DNA of 64,000 nt, from the NCBI GenBank assembly GCA_963930655.1, contig OZ005601.1:26722921-26786920 (forward strand), given 5' to 3'. Positions 11,205-23,683 of the stretch are shown here, piece by piece. The notes beneath the pieces are model-generated. The model was not told where the DNA came from and did no database searches. It worked only from the letters and a program-made list of their open reading frames with translations. Both the position numbers and the translations under genes were made by a program. The stretch's first letter is position 1. Each line of letters starts with the position of its first letter. The DNA comes from Myrica gale. Lineage: Eukaryota; Streptophyta; Magnoliopsida; Fagales; Myricaceae.

Positions 11205-12516
11205 GAGGACTGTTTCAGAAGCTTTTTAGAATGGGAAAAGACTCCATTCCAAGAAGGTTGGGATTATCAAAGTGGCGGTTCAGATTCAAATTTTCAAATC
11301 GAAGAAAATGAGATATGACGTCAAGATAGCGGCTGGGCTCGGCTCAACAACGCCCATTCCCATCACTTTTTTTACTGTCTTTCTCTCAACTCGCTTTTTT
11401 TTTTTTCTTCTTTGCCCTTTCTTCTCCTTCCAGCTACTGCCCTGTGTGAGGATTTCAAGCTCCTCTCATACATGATGTTCCTTGCGTTTTCTCTGCAGCC
11501 AAACAGAACATCGGATGAAGAGGTGCGTCATTGTGTCTGAAATTTGTCTTTTGAAGAAGATAGAGCACTTCCTACTGACTGAGACTTTGTATTTTGCATC
11601 AGAGGCAAAGCCAAGCGGTGATGAACTGCTGTACGCGGACGTACCAAAGCCCGGCTTAAAAAGTCGAGAGGAAGCTCTATTCGATGCCGATGAAAATTCG
11701 ATCGCAAGGGCAAAGGCGGAGAGAGAATCCCGAAAGGCCCAGCGTTGCCGATAACGAAGCAACAAATAGACTCCAAACTTGGTGTTAGTTTTTAATTTTA
11801 TGTTCCAACGGGGATGATTTGGTTTGGCCCAATTGGTTTGTTGGATGATCAATTTCTTGCAATAGATGAAACTCTTAAGAATCAGCAAGAATGCACAGAT
11901 GCACTTTTTATAATCTGATCCAATCTAATAACAATTTTGTGGTGGTTACAACACAATAAGTTATTCCTGGCTGTTAACTCAAAAATGATAATCCATGTTT
12001 TCTTAGCAAGGAAGATGGTAATGTTATTGGAGTTAGATTTACCTAATTGTTTCTACTCTGTGCCTGTTGTACCCTATAAAAGTAGTTTAACATTTTTTTT
12101 AATCCAAAGGCAGCATGTCCCTATGAAGACTTTGTAACTAGTTTGGAAGGCAATCTGAAAAGTTGTCAAATTATTGAGTTAATCGATGACAGCCCACAAT
12201 TTTTGGGCTAGTTCTGCGTGTTTTTCTTATTGCCTTCTAGGAATGTTCTCCATGTCACCCATTACAATTTATACTATTCCAATTCAAAAGATACTTACCA
12301 TCTTCACACGAAAAGAGAGTCTTAATACATAGAGTAGAGCAAGCAGTCAGAAAACTTCTTGGAATCTTGAGTTTTCCTTTTCCTTTCCTTGGGCCTTATA
12401 CCGAGCATATGGTGTGCCGTGTAGTGCTACAAAGGTGTTAAAAGAATTGAAGATACATTGTAGAATCCTAAGTACAAATTATTCTAATTGCAATCAATAA
12501 ATTCCAACAACAATGT
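11205..12516. other. Unrecognised region with one short open frame
   Basis: A 90-codon frame at 11482-11754 (+) contains a charged stretch (SEAKPSGDELLYADVPKPGL, then acidic and basic residues) that looks more protein-like than random sequence, but I do not recognise the family. No splice structure or second exon could be supported. The copia element at 12517 is inserted just downstream. A truncated host-gene fragment is possible. Confidence 0.3.
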
Positions 12517-12770
12517 TGTAAGAAATGGTGAAACAGAGTTTCGGCGAGAGTAGTGAAAGAAGAAGCAGAGAAATGGGAGAATATGTCGTCTACTTTATTG
12601 AAAAAGAATAATGGTTCATTATACACATTTATCAAGAAAAGAAAGAAAGAGGAAAGCACCGAAAAGCAAAAAGAACATTCTAGAATTCTATAGGTGATGT
12701 TGGCCAGTGTCGTCGACCTTTGCTGAAGCTGAATGACTTGTGGGAACGACATCACCCATCTCTCGTAATA
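12517..12770 (-). repeat. 3' LTR of copia element
   Basis: 254 bp, bounded by the TSD on the left and by the polypurine tract on the right. It matches 16000-16253 except for three transitions that I can see. The outer end reads TGTAAGAAATGG on the + strand; the inner end reads TCTCGTAATA, so the terminal dinucleotide is TA rather than the usual TG on that side. Confidence 0.93.
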
Positions 12771-12784
12771 GCCCCCCACAAGAT
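12771..12784 (-). other. Polypurine tract of copia element
   Basis: On the minus strand TTGTGGGGGGC directly precedes the 3' LTR, the standard position of the plus-strand priming site. Confidence 0.75.
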
Positions 12785-14320
12785 GGAGAATAGATATCCG
12801 CTATTCCTATCTTGGACAAATGAGAACTGAGTACATAGGAGGGAGGCGCCTTTGTAAAAATGTCAGCCATCTAACTTTGAGTAGGAACGTGACATGTCTC
12901 AATAAGCTTAGCTTGAATAAGATCACGAATGAGATGACAATCCAATTCTATATGTTTTGTGCGTTCGTGAAACACAGGATTGACTGCAATATGAAGAGCA
13001 GCCTGATTATCACAATGAAGAAGGGCAGGTTGTGGATGAGCAACCTGAAGAGCAGACAAAAGAAATCGAAGCCATGTCAATTCTGAACAAGTGGAAGTCA
13101 TGGCTCGGTATTCAGCCTCAGCTGAGGATCGAGAAACAATAGCTTGCTTCTTCGATTTCCAAGAGATGAGGGAAGAGCCAAGAAAAATGCAATAGCCAGT
13201 GACTAATCGACAACTATCAAGACAAGCCCCCCCAATCTAAATCGCAGTAGGCATCCAACTGAAAAGATGAAGAGCTGGAGAGGAGAATACCCTGACCCGG
13301 AGCTACTCTAAGATACCGAATGACTTTAACAACAACTGCCATATGAAAATCAGTTGGATGATCCATAAATTGACTGAGAACTTGGACACTATAACTTATA
13401 TCAGGCCGAGTGGTGGTGAGGTAGAGAAGTCGGCCTATCAATCAGAGATAACTAGTGGGGTCTGAGAGTGGAGTTCTAGTAGATTTGCTAATCTTCAAAT
13501 TTTGATCCATAGGCATTTTCAAAGGCTTAGAGCCAAGGACCTTGGAGTCAGCAAGAATATCCAAGACATATTTCCTTTGGCATAGGTGAATACCTCTTTG
13601 TGAACGAGCTACCTCAATGCCAAGAAAATAACGAAAGGTGCCCAAGTCTTTAATCTGGAATTGCTGATGCAGAAATGACTTAAGGGTTGCAACAGAAGCT
13701 ACACAATCGCTGGCCACAATGATGTCATCGACATATACAAGCAAAGCCATGAAAGAAGACTCATTATGCCATGTGAAGAGGCTATAATCAGCTTTGCATT
13801 GATGAAAACCAAAAGCATTGAGAGAGGAACTGAATTTGGCATACCATTGTCATGAAGCTTGTTTAAGGTCATATAAGCTTTTCAACAATTTGCAGACCTG
13901 ATGTGGACCTCCCTTGGAGTACCCGGGCGATTTTTGCATATAAAGATCCTCCTGTAAATCTCCATGCAAAAAGGCGTTGTTAACATCAAATTGATTAAGA
14001 GACCAACCTTTAATGGCAGCAATGGATAAGAGGCATTTTACTGTCACCATCTTCGCAACAAGTGAAAAAGTTTCATGATAGTTGATCCCTTCTTGTTGGG
14101 TGTACCCTTTAGCACCAAGACTTGCCTTGTATCTTTCAATTGACCCATCAGAATTATACTTAATCTTGTATACATACCGACACCCAATAGCAAGCTTGCC
14201 TGGAGGTAAATCAGCAAGTATCCAAGTGTGATTAGCTTTAAGGGCTGTAAGTTCATTTTGCATGGTAGCACACCATAGTGGATCAGTTGCATCTTGTTTG
14301 TAGCTGGTAGGTTCCAAATG
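12785..14320 (-). pseudogene. Copia pol: reverse transcriptase and RNase H, degraded
   Basis: Reading right to left, the reverse transcriptase begins near 14317 ([21 protein letters not shown], then HTW and [17 protein letters not shown]), continues through the catalytic LLVYVDDIIVAS motif at about 13735 and on to RPDISYSVQVLSQFM. RNase H follows ([22 protein letters not shown] at about 13010, then ADIFTKA). The frame is broken by stops at about 13850 and 13440, where CGA arginine codons are expected in relatives (CGA to TGA changes), by a frameshift in a G-run near 13225, and by a stop before ADIFTKA near 12870. It cannot make a working polymerase. The protease and integrase that should precede it are missing. 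Confidence 0.88.
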
Positions 14321-14678
14321 AGTGGAGATGGTTGTGGAAAAAGCCTTATAAACTGGAGATCAACGGTGATAAGAAAGAAAGGCAGTGAGAGGATAGGGGT
14401 TACTTGGAGTGGAACAATGCTCCTTAGACAACAAAGGAGATGGAAGAGAAAGCATGGTCTGCTGGCAGTGGAAGTCCCGGAGATATTCTGGTGTTGATCT
14501 GAGTCGGGTAGATCTTCGAAGAGGTACAGGAGAAACAATGGGGTTAATAATGGGAGAAGAAGAGTCAAGTGGAAGAGTTAAGGGAGAATGTGAGGAAATA
14601 GGAGAATGAGAGGAAATGGAAGTGTTTGCGGGTGAAAAAGAAATATGTGGCAGGGAAGGAGGTGAAGTGGTAGGACAG

Positions 14679-15971
14679 TCAGAAAAAGGGAAGAATAATG
14701 ACGTCTTCCAGTTGGGTAGAAGTGGTAGGAGGTGAAGGAGTGCAAAAGGAAGAGCAAGAAATGATACCAGTCATCCTCGAAGCAGTAAATGAAGTAGTTG
14801 ATGCTTTGGGTACGACTTGGGCTTGATTAGCAGAGTGGACAGTTGCTGAGACATCCTTGTTACGAAGTAAACCTAAAAATTGCTGATATTCTCCTTTTGT
14901 CAATGCAATAGTGTTTTCAATATGCTCCTCTTGGTCACCATCAACAACATTAGCATGAGCTAGTACATTGAAGTTCCTTGTCCTATTATGGAACTTGTGC
15001 CCACGGGGAAACCCATGCAATTTGTAGCACTTTTCCACAGTGTGACCGGTCATGTTACAATGGGTGCATAGTGGTGGTTCTGCGTTTCCAGCTTTGAAAC
15101 AACTATCAAGAGTGTGTCCTATGATTTTGCAGTGAGTGCAGTAGGATTTGCTTGATTTCCCATTGAACGAATTTTTGACAGCAGGTCTGAATTCATTATG
15201 CATCTTCCGAGTGGCTAAGGCCATAGATTCGACAGTAGGTGTAGAAGACAGAAGTTTGTGTTGCATCTCTTGTTGTTGAATCATGGAGAATATACGGTTA
15301 ACAGGAGGTAAAGGGTCAAGTAACATAATCTGATCTCGGGTATTTGCATACGCCTCATTCAACCCCATCAGAAACTGTATAACACAGTCACGTTGATGCC
15401 TATCTAAAAATATTTTCAGTTTTCCACAAGAACAATCAAGTATGGGATCATACGCAGATAACTCATCCCATAGAACTTTAAGTTTTCCATAATAGATGCT
15501 CACCGATTCTTGTTCTTGTTGCAGACTTGCCAAGGCTTTCTTCAACAGAAAAATGCGAGGTCCATTCTGAGGAGAGAATCGGTCTTGCAACTCATCCCAC
15601 ATTTCCTTGGCATTGTCAACAAAGGTAAGACTCGACTTCACATAAGAGCTCACTGAGTTCTGAATCCATGACACCACCAGGTCATTGCATCTTTCCCAAG
15701 CAAGAGAAAGAGGATCTGTACTGCTAGTCAGTTTCAAGAAGTCACCATTGACAAAGCCAATTTTATTTTTAGCTCTAAGAGCTCGTTGTATAGATTTGGA
15801 CCAAGACACAAAGTTGTCACTGGTCAATAAGTCTGCTACCAAGGTGCTGGCCGGGTTATCTCCATTATCTAGTCTATATGGGTTATTCAGGTCGTTGAAG
15901 TTGAGGAAAGGGTTGGCTTTTAGGGTAAGAGATCCAAACGAGTTTTCAGGGTTTGTTTCATCTTCTGCCAT
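14679..15971 (-). CDS. Copia Gag-like protein (430 codons, open)
   Basis: An uninterrupted frame starting MAEDETNPENSFGSL. It has the UBN2/retrotran_gag layout: NPYRLDNGDNP, then LLTSDNFVSWSKSI, a long helical middle and two CCHC-like zinc knuckles (CTHCKIIGHTLDSC at about residue 280, CTHCNMTGHTVEKC at about 302) that would bind RNA in the virus-like particle. The start codon lies just inside the primer-binding site, as expected. After the knuckles the frame runs into Ser/Thr-rich sequence where the protease should be and stops. Because this frame is intact while pol is broken, Gag may have been kept functional longer, or this may be chance. Confidence 0.85.
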   Translation of the reverse strand: MAEDETNPENSFGSLTLKANPFLNFNDLNNPYRLDNGDNPASTLVADLLTSDNFVSWSKSIQRALRAKNKIGFVNGDFLKLTSSTDPLSLAWERCNDLVVSWIQNSVSSYVKSSLTFVDNAKEMWDELQDRFSPQNGPRIFLLKKALASLQQEQESVSIYYGKLKVLWDELSAYDPILDCSCGKLKIFLDRHQRDCVIQFLMGLNEAYANTRDQIMLLDPLPPVNRIFSMIQQQEMQHKLLSSTPTVESMALATRKMHNEFRPAVKNSFNGKSSKSYCTHCKIIGHTLDSCFKAGNAEPPLCTHCNMTGHTVEKCYKLHGFPRGHKFHNRTRNFNVLAHANVVDGDQEEHIENTIALTKGEYQQFLGLLRNKDVSATVHSANQAQVVPKASTTSFTASRMTGIISCSSFCTPSPPTTSTQLEDVIILPFF

Positions 15972-15980
15972 TGCTGTTCA

Positions 15981-15999
15981 AAACCCAGCTCTGACACCA
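15981..15999 (-). other. Primer-binding site (tRNA-iMet)
   Basis: On the minus strand TGGTGTCAGAGCTGGG directly follows the 5' LTR. Plant copia elements use TGGTATCAGAGC, complementary to the 3' end of initiator methionine tRNA; this copy has one A-to-G difference. Confidence 0.85.
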
Positions 16000-16253
16000 T
16001 GTAAGAAATGGTGAAACAGAGTTTCGGCGAGAGCAGCGAAAGAAGAAGCAGAGAAATGGGAGAATATGTCGTCTACTTTATTGAAAAAGAATAATGGTTC
16101 ATTATATACATTTATCAAGAAAAGAAAGAAAGAGGAAAGCACCGAAAAGCAAAAAGAACATTCTAGAATTCTATAGGTGATGTTGGCCAGTGTCGTCGAC
16201 CTTTGCTGAAGCTGAATGACTTGTGGGAACGACATCACCCATCTCTCGTAATA
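16000..16253 (-). repeat. 5' LTR of copia element
   Basis: 254 bp, the partner of 12517-12770. It carries the promoter side of the minus-strand element. Right flank AATGT. Confidence 0.93.
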
Positions 16254-16258
16254 AATGT

Positions 16259-18253
16259 TCTTCGTAATTTTTCAGAGTCGCTGTCGAGCTCCAGGTGCAG
16301 CTGAGGTGGTTGTGCCGATTGGTTTGGACAAGTGGCAGAGCAGGTCGCAGCTGGTGGTTTGACAACCAGAGATACCCAAAAAGAGTTTCAACTCACTGAA
16401 GGCACCAACAACAAATGCAGAAGACCTATATTTTCAACTCCCTGAAGGCGCCAATGTCTTTGTTGAACATTCGAGGACGGGCTGAATAAAGTAGAGGGAA
16501 ATAGCAGCGATGTCAAGTGACATGCTTTTCCTCTCGCACGTTCTTGACTAGGTTTGGTTTCACGGTTTTGCTCTCGCGCGCTCTCTTCCTCTTTCTGTGT
16601 ACGGTGATGGTAGAGTTAAGTTGGGAAAGACGAATCGCGTTGGGGAAGAAGCGTCATAAAAAGTAATAAAAAAATTAGCTTGGCTTCAACCAAGCGGAGC
16701 CGAGCCGCGGTTTTGTTCATCAAAACTCATTAGATTATGAGCCATTAAATTTACTTTTTTAAATAATAATCCTTGTTTTGCACAGTTTTAAACCAGTCTC
16801 TTTGCACCGAATCTCTTACTTTTTTTAGAATGAGCAGGTGGTCTCAGTCCCGGGGTTGCGAACCGGGATCCGGTCATTATAATTTCCTCTTTTACTAGCT
16901 AATATAATATTTTAATTAAAATATAGAACCAATTTAATAAAAGGCTGAAAACACTCTTAAGTAGCTTATCTATTTTAACAAATTTTAACAAAAAAAATTA
17001 ACATGTGAACAGTAGTTCTTTATTTTTAGAGAACCATTGTTCACTTCACTATCTTAAAATATTAATATTTTAAGATAGTGAAATATTTTTTTCCTTTTAT
17101 ATTTTTAGAGAACTACTTTTCTATTCACTATCTTAAAATTTAAAAAATTCCGATCGTTAGGAAAAGACAAAAATTAAAAAATCTGACCTTTTTAAGATAA
17201 GGTCTCTAATATTCTGATGGTCCAAAACAGAAAATACAAAATTTATGAATTATCCGAAAAAGAAGAAGAAGAATAAGAAGAAAACTCAGTCGTTTTGCTG
17301 ACATAATGAAGCTGGCAATCTCACTGTCCTACTTGCATTCCAGGATTTATCTTTTAAAACATAGATACAAACATAATTATTAAAATATAGAACAACCTAA
17401 GCAATTTCACTGCTCATTATGCAGATTCTGGGGTCAGTGTGGAAACATATATGATAAGGCAGTTCCTCCAGAATCCAGATGCCACGGTCGGTTGCACATG
17501 TCAATCGGCTACATGAGGATAGCTGTACAAAACGCTTAATAGTGATATAAATGCCATTCAATACTTTTTTTTTTTAGCTCTTTTCTCAAAATAACTAGCT
17601 AGGCTCGGTTGGAAATGGTGTGTACAAGTCGACTTCTTTAGCACTCGACTGCTAATTACGCTGGCCTTCTGGCTGCTTGCCAAAGAACCCAGCTTTTCAT
17701 TCTTTCTCTTTGAGCTCTCCAACATTGAACCAGCCTCTCTGTACCACTCAAAGCTTAATACTAAACCCGTTTCATTCTCCTAGCTAATCTCCAGTCTATA
17801 CGGCCCGGCACATGACTAATTACTCTATAGTTTGGTCCGAAGTTCAAACTTCATGATTAACTTCATTGGTTTAACTGACTTACAGTTCCTCTACCCAGTG
17901 GGGGGAGTAGGAATGCAATTGAAGGGGACAAATTTCAAAGAAAAATTGACAAAAAAAATATTTACTACGTAATGCAAAAAAAATGTCTTAAGAGTTAAAA
18001 TATCAAAAAATAAGGACTATAAATTCTTATTGTTCAAGATACTAATGGAGCGCCGACTAATTTATATATATTCTTAGTAACACAGAAGACATAAATGAAA
18101 CATTTTCAATATTTTTACAAGCATATTCACAATGGCATATGTGGAAAGTAATATATACGTACACTATAGCTAGTTCTATCATAAGCATATATATGCATTA
18201 TATGATCCAGGAACAGGAGCACATAATTGGTAAAATGTAAACATTCTTGAAGC
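16259..18253. other. Intergenic, short repeats only
   Basis: No gene is recognised. Two near-copies of TTTCAACTC.CTGAAGGC.CCAA lie 48 bp apart (about 16384 and 16432). A perfect 38-bp palindrome sits at 17045-17082 and a GAA-rich tract at about 17256-17283. Confidence 0.5.
17045..17082. repeat. Perfect 38-bp palindrome
   Basis: The arm TTCACTATCTTAAAATATT is followed at once by its exact reverse complement. Parts of the arm recur nearby (about 17125-17145, TTCACTATCTTAAAA), so it may be the core of a decayed foldback element. Confidence 0.85.
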
Positions 18254-20774
18254 CACTACAAGAAACATATGATGTCTAAGTTGTGTTCATCGAAACATTG
18301 TTCGGATGATTATTTACAGGCGTCCAGATTCTTTTTTCGTACGTCCGAATGTCATTTGTTCTTTCGGACGTCTTATAATTTAAACAATGTAATTTGACGT
18401 TCGTGCGAATGGTTTGTGCTTATGTTCGGACGATTTTTGCTAGGTTGACCATCGAACGCTCTGGGAGAAGTATCACCAATGTTGAGCGATAGATAGAGAG
18501 ACCAGTTTGGGCGGACGCTTTTTTAGTGGAGTTGAGGGAGAGTATTCGGGTGATAGTGGCGCCGACGCATTCGTTGTGCTTGGAGCTCCAATGTTGCTTG
18601 ACCCTGGATGGAGACAAAATTTTCTCTAGCAGAAAGGGCACGAACGGAAGAGCTGAATATTATGTAGAGGGAACTATTCTTCGTGAGAGAATAATTGTCC
18701 CAGTTGTCCCAGTCTGTCCATACCGTTCTGATACAGCTCCAAACACTCCTCAGACTGGTGGATAATATAGAGGAGCATTTGGCGCATGTTCGTGACGCCT
18801 TTAGACAAGATTTGGATGAGCCAGCTCGTGATTCAAAGTAGTCTCTTGTTTACGTTTTATCGCTATTATTTACTTATCCTTAGAAAGATCGTCTCCGGTT
18901 TGTACTATATATTATGATTGTGTTTTTCGTTCGGTATTTGGACAATGTTTGATATTCTATATTAATTATATTTTTTCATTAGTTTAAATTTATTACAATT
19001 TAAATGGACAAGTAATATAATTAAATGGGTGATTAGTACAAGTGTTATATTAACGGAACGGTTAGTCTAATGAAATTGTAACATTTAGTGTAATTAGCTT
19101 ACAATTACAATAAAATGAATGATTAGTTATAACGGATCTTTAATATAAAAATATTCTTAACTAAATTATTTACGTAAATTAAATTAAGTGAAGTAAATTA
19201 AGTCATTTAAATAAATTAAGTTGAGTGCAAAAAAGTAAATTTAGTGAATTTAACAATATATGTAATGTTAAATAAATCTGCAAGTGGTTCAGACGCTCTC
19301 CAGTGAGGTCCGGACGCTATTATCGCAGATGCTGGGAATATACGTGTTTAATGAGGTAGGCATTCAAACTGAAAGGAAAGGTTGAGACCACTGTTCGGAC
19401 ATTCCTGTAACCATCATATGGCTTACACGTGTTTACGTTATACGACGGTTGAAAATAGCTGGGATTTGACGTTTATTCAGCCAAACGTGCTGTTAGCCCA
19501 AGGTTTTTTTTGCAAACAATCCATTTTTTATTTTGATGTTAACAAAATTTCTAAGTTTTGAACGATTTTAGATTTTATATTGTCAATCCACTTTTCTAAA
19601 AGATATATTTCAAAAGATCAAGGTTTAGTATCCAAAATATTTCTAAGTGGACTTGAACACCATTACACAAGTTGATAAGATTAATTTTTTATATTGTAAG
19701 TGTTTAAAGAAGTTTTGGAATGGATTGGACACTTTCAAGATGCTGAATTTTCTCTCCAGCACTTATTGTGTTACACATTGAAGACTAGTGTCGACACATT
19801 GCACTGTGCCAAACGGTTTTAAACGGTTTAATTTTTTCATTTAATACGAAGTATGTTGATTGGGCCATGTGCAACAAGACGTTCGAATGCCATCGCCGGA
19901 TTCTAAAAACTCGAACAGTTTGGTATTTTAACATATACCGGACTATTCTTACCAATAATCTCTCAAACTTCAATTCTTTTCTTCTCAAATCTTGACGTAA
20001 TATCATTCATTCAAGAATCTAATCACATCCAGGTACGATTTACTTACTTTTAAGAAGATTTTATCAGTAAAAATTTTATTTTATTTTATAGTTTTACGTA
20101 TAGAATTTCACTTTCATTTTTTTGCATAGTACATTTGTGTTTTTTGATTGATTTTTACGTAGAAATTGATTTTGTTGTTAAGTGTTAGGATTGTTTTAAG
20201 TATATCAGTTTGTGTTTTAGTGGTCTGTTTGGGCGAGTGTAGGTGGAGGGACACTGTCATGGCTGAGTTAACTCGGTCGTCCTCCCCGTAGCGTTCGAAT
20301 GCTTCTTTTGGTCTCCCGGACGCGTCCTTGAGTTGTTCGGACTCCTGCAAAAGTCGCTCTAAGGGCTACGTGGTCATTTTGAATTTTTCTGGACGCTATA
20401 TGAAAGTAGTCCGGACGTGTTTTATATTAAATTTAAATAGTTTACTTCTTTGTTATTTGTTCAGACGTCTACCTATTGTTTTGCAGATGAATTGTAGTTT
20501 CCTTACGGGGGTACATTGTTGTTTTGCTTCTGTCCTGATGTGTTAATGTTAATTTAAATAGTTTTACCGTTTATTTTTGGTTCAGGTGACTATAAAAAAA
20601 TGTTCAGACGCTCAATAGATTATTGCAATGGATACGTTGACGTTTTGATAGTGTCCGGATGCTCTGTTAAGGTGTCCGGACGGTTTTGATTTCTATTCGG
20701 ACAATTTTTTCATGTTCGGACATCTTTCTAACCTACGCAAACCCCATTTTAACTATGTGAACGCTTTTGTGCAG

Positions 20775-21963
20775 ATTCTAAAAAAATTAGCAAGCATTCG
20801 TTCACCTATAGCCACCCTGATGACGAGCAACCTTCCGCTCCAGCTTTAACGTTAGACCAGCATACAACGATCATTATGCTTCGGTCGATTTTTGTCGAGC
20901 GGAACATCAAGTTGGCGGATTTCAACGATTTTAAATTTTAGGGTCGGACGCTTCTAGAGGTGATGGAGCATGCAGGTTGGCTTCCGTTCATCCATTGGAT
21001 CGGCTATACATTGAAGAACATGTTGTGGGAGTCTATTATGCTATATTACGGGAGAGGAACCTTGAGAATCCTAGTATGGAGGTCATTGTCCGTAACGTTG
21101 ATATAAAATTCAACGTGTGGGATTTGACAGTGTTCCCAAACCTACTAATAAGCTAGAATAGTCGGCCTACTAAGGCCGAGGTTTTTCGAACTATGGTGGG
21201 CGATGATACAACTATTTTGGAGGGAAGCTACATCATGCATGAGCAAATGCTTTCTTTTTGGCAGATCATGCACTTGATCCTATGCTCCGCCATCGACCCG
21301 GAGAAGTACACCACGGAGCTGTCTTATAGCTTGATAGAGTTCTTGTTCCTGGTAGTTGCACGGGGACTACCTATTGATATGACAACATACATCTACCAGT
21401 CCGTTCGTGTAGAGGCCTTGAAGACTGATGCTCAAACTTCATTGCCGCACGAGATTCTTCTGACCCAGTTCTTGTACGTCATTCTGGTATCCGTGGGTGC
21501 TGAAGAGCCGATAACGGTTCCACTTGGGTCGATCAACAAGATGAAGCTCTCAAAATAGATGGCCCACAAAAGTTGAGCGTTGAATGTCGCTCGAGCAGTT
21601 AGAACTAGACGACAGGAGCAACTTGAGGAGGCAATGAAGAAGCATGATCCTGGACAGGGTTCGACCCAGGGACTTAGGCACGAGAACCGAGTTGGATGGA
21701 TGATTTGATGACGGAGTTGACTCAGCGGATGCAATCGATCATGAGAGGGTGAGTTTTATCAGCGGTCGACTTACAAATTTGGAGCGTAAGGTAGTGGACA
21801 TGGACTCTAGCTGGAAAAAGGAGGTCGGTGCGGTTCAGGAGGCCATGAAAGGCATAGCAACCAGTGCAGATTTATTTACCTTGACTCAATGGGTCGTGTT
21901 GATAGAAGAGCATCTTAGTCGAGTTCGTAAGGTTCCAAAACTCACAAATGATGATGAGGAGTA
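20775..21963 (+). pseudogene. Accessory 'putative plant transposon protein' ORF
   Basis: Broken frames read PDDEQPSAPALTLDQH near 20810, DFNDFKF and LLEVMEHAGWLPFIHW near 20920-21000, then 21193-21558 with EKYTTELSYSLIEFLFLVVARGL and SLPHEILLTQFLY followed by VPLGSINKMKLSK. This layout resembles the plant-specific 'putative plant transposon protein' domain found as an extra gene in many plant TEs (family recalled, not searched). A coiled-coil-like tail follows (21749-21964). Stops near 20940 and 21100-21160 break it. Its role in transposition is not known to me. Confidence 0.55.
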
Positions 21964-23683
21964 GTCTATCTTTGTTTAGTTTTATTATAACATTTATTTT
22001 TTTTAATGTTTTGAGGACATTTACTTTTATATTATGTTTTGTGGACATGTATTGATGTTTATTTGATATTATTTTGTTTATATTATGTTTTGAGGATATT
22101 TGTTATATTTATGTCATTTCAGTTATTTTATTTCTATTTATTAGAACTTAATACAATATGTTAATTAATGTTATGTTTCTAATTTTGTTACACTCCTTCA
22201 AAAAACTATTTATTAGAACTTAACACACTTAAGGTTATTTATATTATTAACTAACTTTGGTTATTTAAAATTTGGTAAAAAAATTGAATTGTATAAGCTT
22301 AAAAAAATAGATCGTCAAAACATATTCAGACGAGCTGATAGGATGTTCGGACTGTTTATTGTATGCTCAAACAGTGTCATATTATATAAAACACATCGTC
22401 CGAACGGTTGTGTATACGGTCGTCATGCTTTCGTTTACGATCGTTTCATTGAGACACTGTGGTTTGGCGATTTCCAAGCGGTGTCGTGAAATGCAAGATA
22501 TTGTTCGGACGTATAATATATGGCGATTTCCAAACGATTTCTAAAACGGTGTCGTAAAATATAAGCTAGTGTTTGTACGATGGTCTCCTGTCCGAACGTG
22601 TGCATTAATGACTAGACGCTGTCATTTGAGGATTTCGAAAACAATGTCGTTAACTGCAAGATGGCGTTCGGACGTTGACAACATCGTGCAGACGGTTAGG
22701 AAATTTTAGGTGGAAACAATTCCCTCGAAAACTAATACACCTAGGCGTCCAAACGGTGTTCAAGTGTATGAAAGATGGGAAAATTGCAGACAGTAAAGTT
22801 CTAACGAGCAAAACACTTAGAATACGAGATATTTGAGCAAAAGGAGAAAATGGGAGCTGATTTTGGGCGTCCAACCTCATTGAATAAGGTGTGCAAGGGA
22901 CAACTCATTCGGGATTTCATATTGGATTGCATTCGAGGTTCATAGTTTTAAATTGAATTATTTTAAGATGAAAAACATGGATTTTAGGATATGAAAGCAT
23001 GTATTTTCATTTTTCGAAGTTTAGGGTTGATTGTGATGTGTTTATATTGAATGGTTTGCGATTTGGGTTGATTTTGGCATGTTAATGGACGGAATATGGT
23101 ACCTGTTCGTCTGAGAATTGTGTTATTTGGCAATCGCAGTCTGGATGTATTATGCTCTATCCGGACCCCATTTCTTGGTTCGAACGGTTTCTATTTTCGT
23201 CCAAAAGCTATGATTTTTTGTTAGGACGGTTGGAACTACATCCGAACGGTTGTTGCATTTATGTTCATGCATTCATTTAGTCGCCTTAGCCCCTGTTTAA
23301 GAATTACACAGAGTTTGTTATCTGAACTCCGTGTAATTCGTAATTGTCTACGTTATGGACAGTTTAAGTTTACAATATGCGTAACGTGCATAATTGTATG
23401 CGTTTGTGTGACAGATGTGCTTAAAAACTTCAATGCAAATCTCCTTTTGTCCTTTGGATACACATTCAGCATTGAGCTTACACATTTGCCTTAATTGGTG
23501 GGTGTTTATGCTTAATGTTGTAGGCTTGTATCTGGAACTGAGGAGAAATGCTGTCAAAATTTCTAGAGCATGATATTGTAAACTTGAATTAGAAATGACC
23601 TATCACCAGAAGAAATTGGAGTTGAGTGTTAATATCATCATTATTTGCATTATTTTTTGTATTTTCGTCTTTGGAGGAACAAT

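Larger units (their letters stand above)
12517..16253 (-). mobile_element. Ty1/copia retrotransposon lacking protease and integrase
   Basis: A 3737-bp element on the minus strand with two 254-bp LTRs that differ, by eye, at three positions. It is flanked by a perfect 5-bp TSD AATGT (12512-12516 and 16254-16258). A primer-binding site matching initiator-Met tRNA follows the 5' LTR, and a purine-rich tract precedes the 3' LTR. Gag is followed directly by reverse transcriptase and RNase H; the aspartic protease and integrase are absent, so the element is shorter than the usual 4.5-5 kb. It looks like a deletion derivative that inserted fairly recently and must have relied on another copy for protease and integrase, unless the deletion came after insertion. 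Confidence 0.93.
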
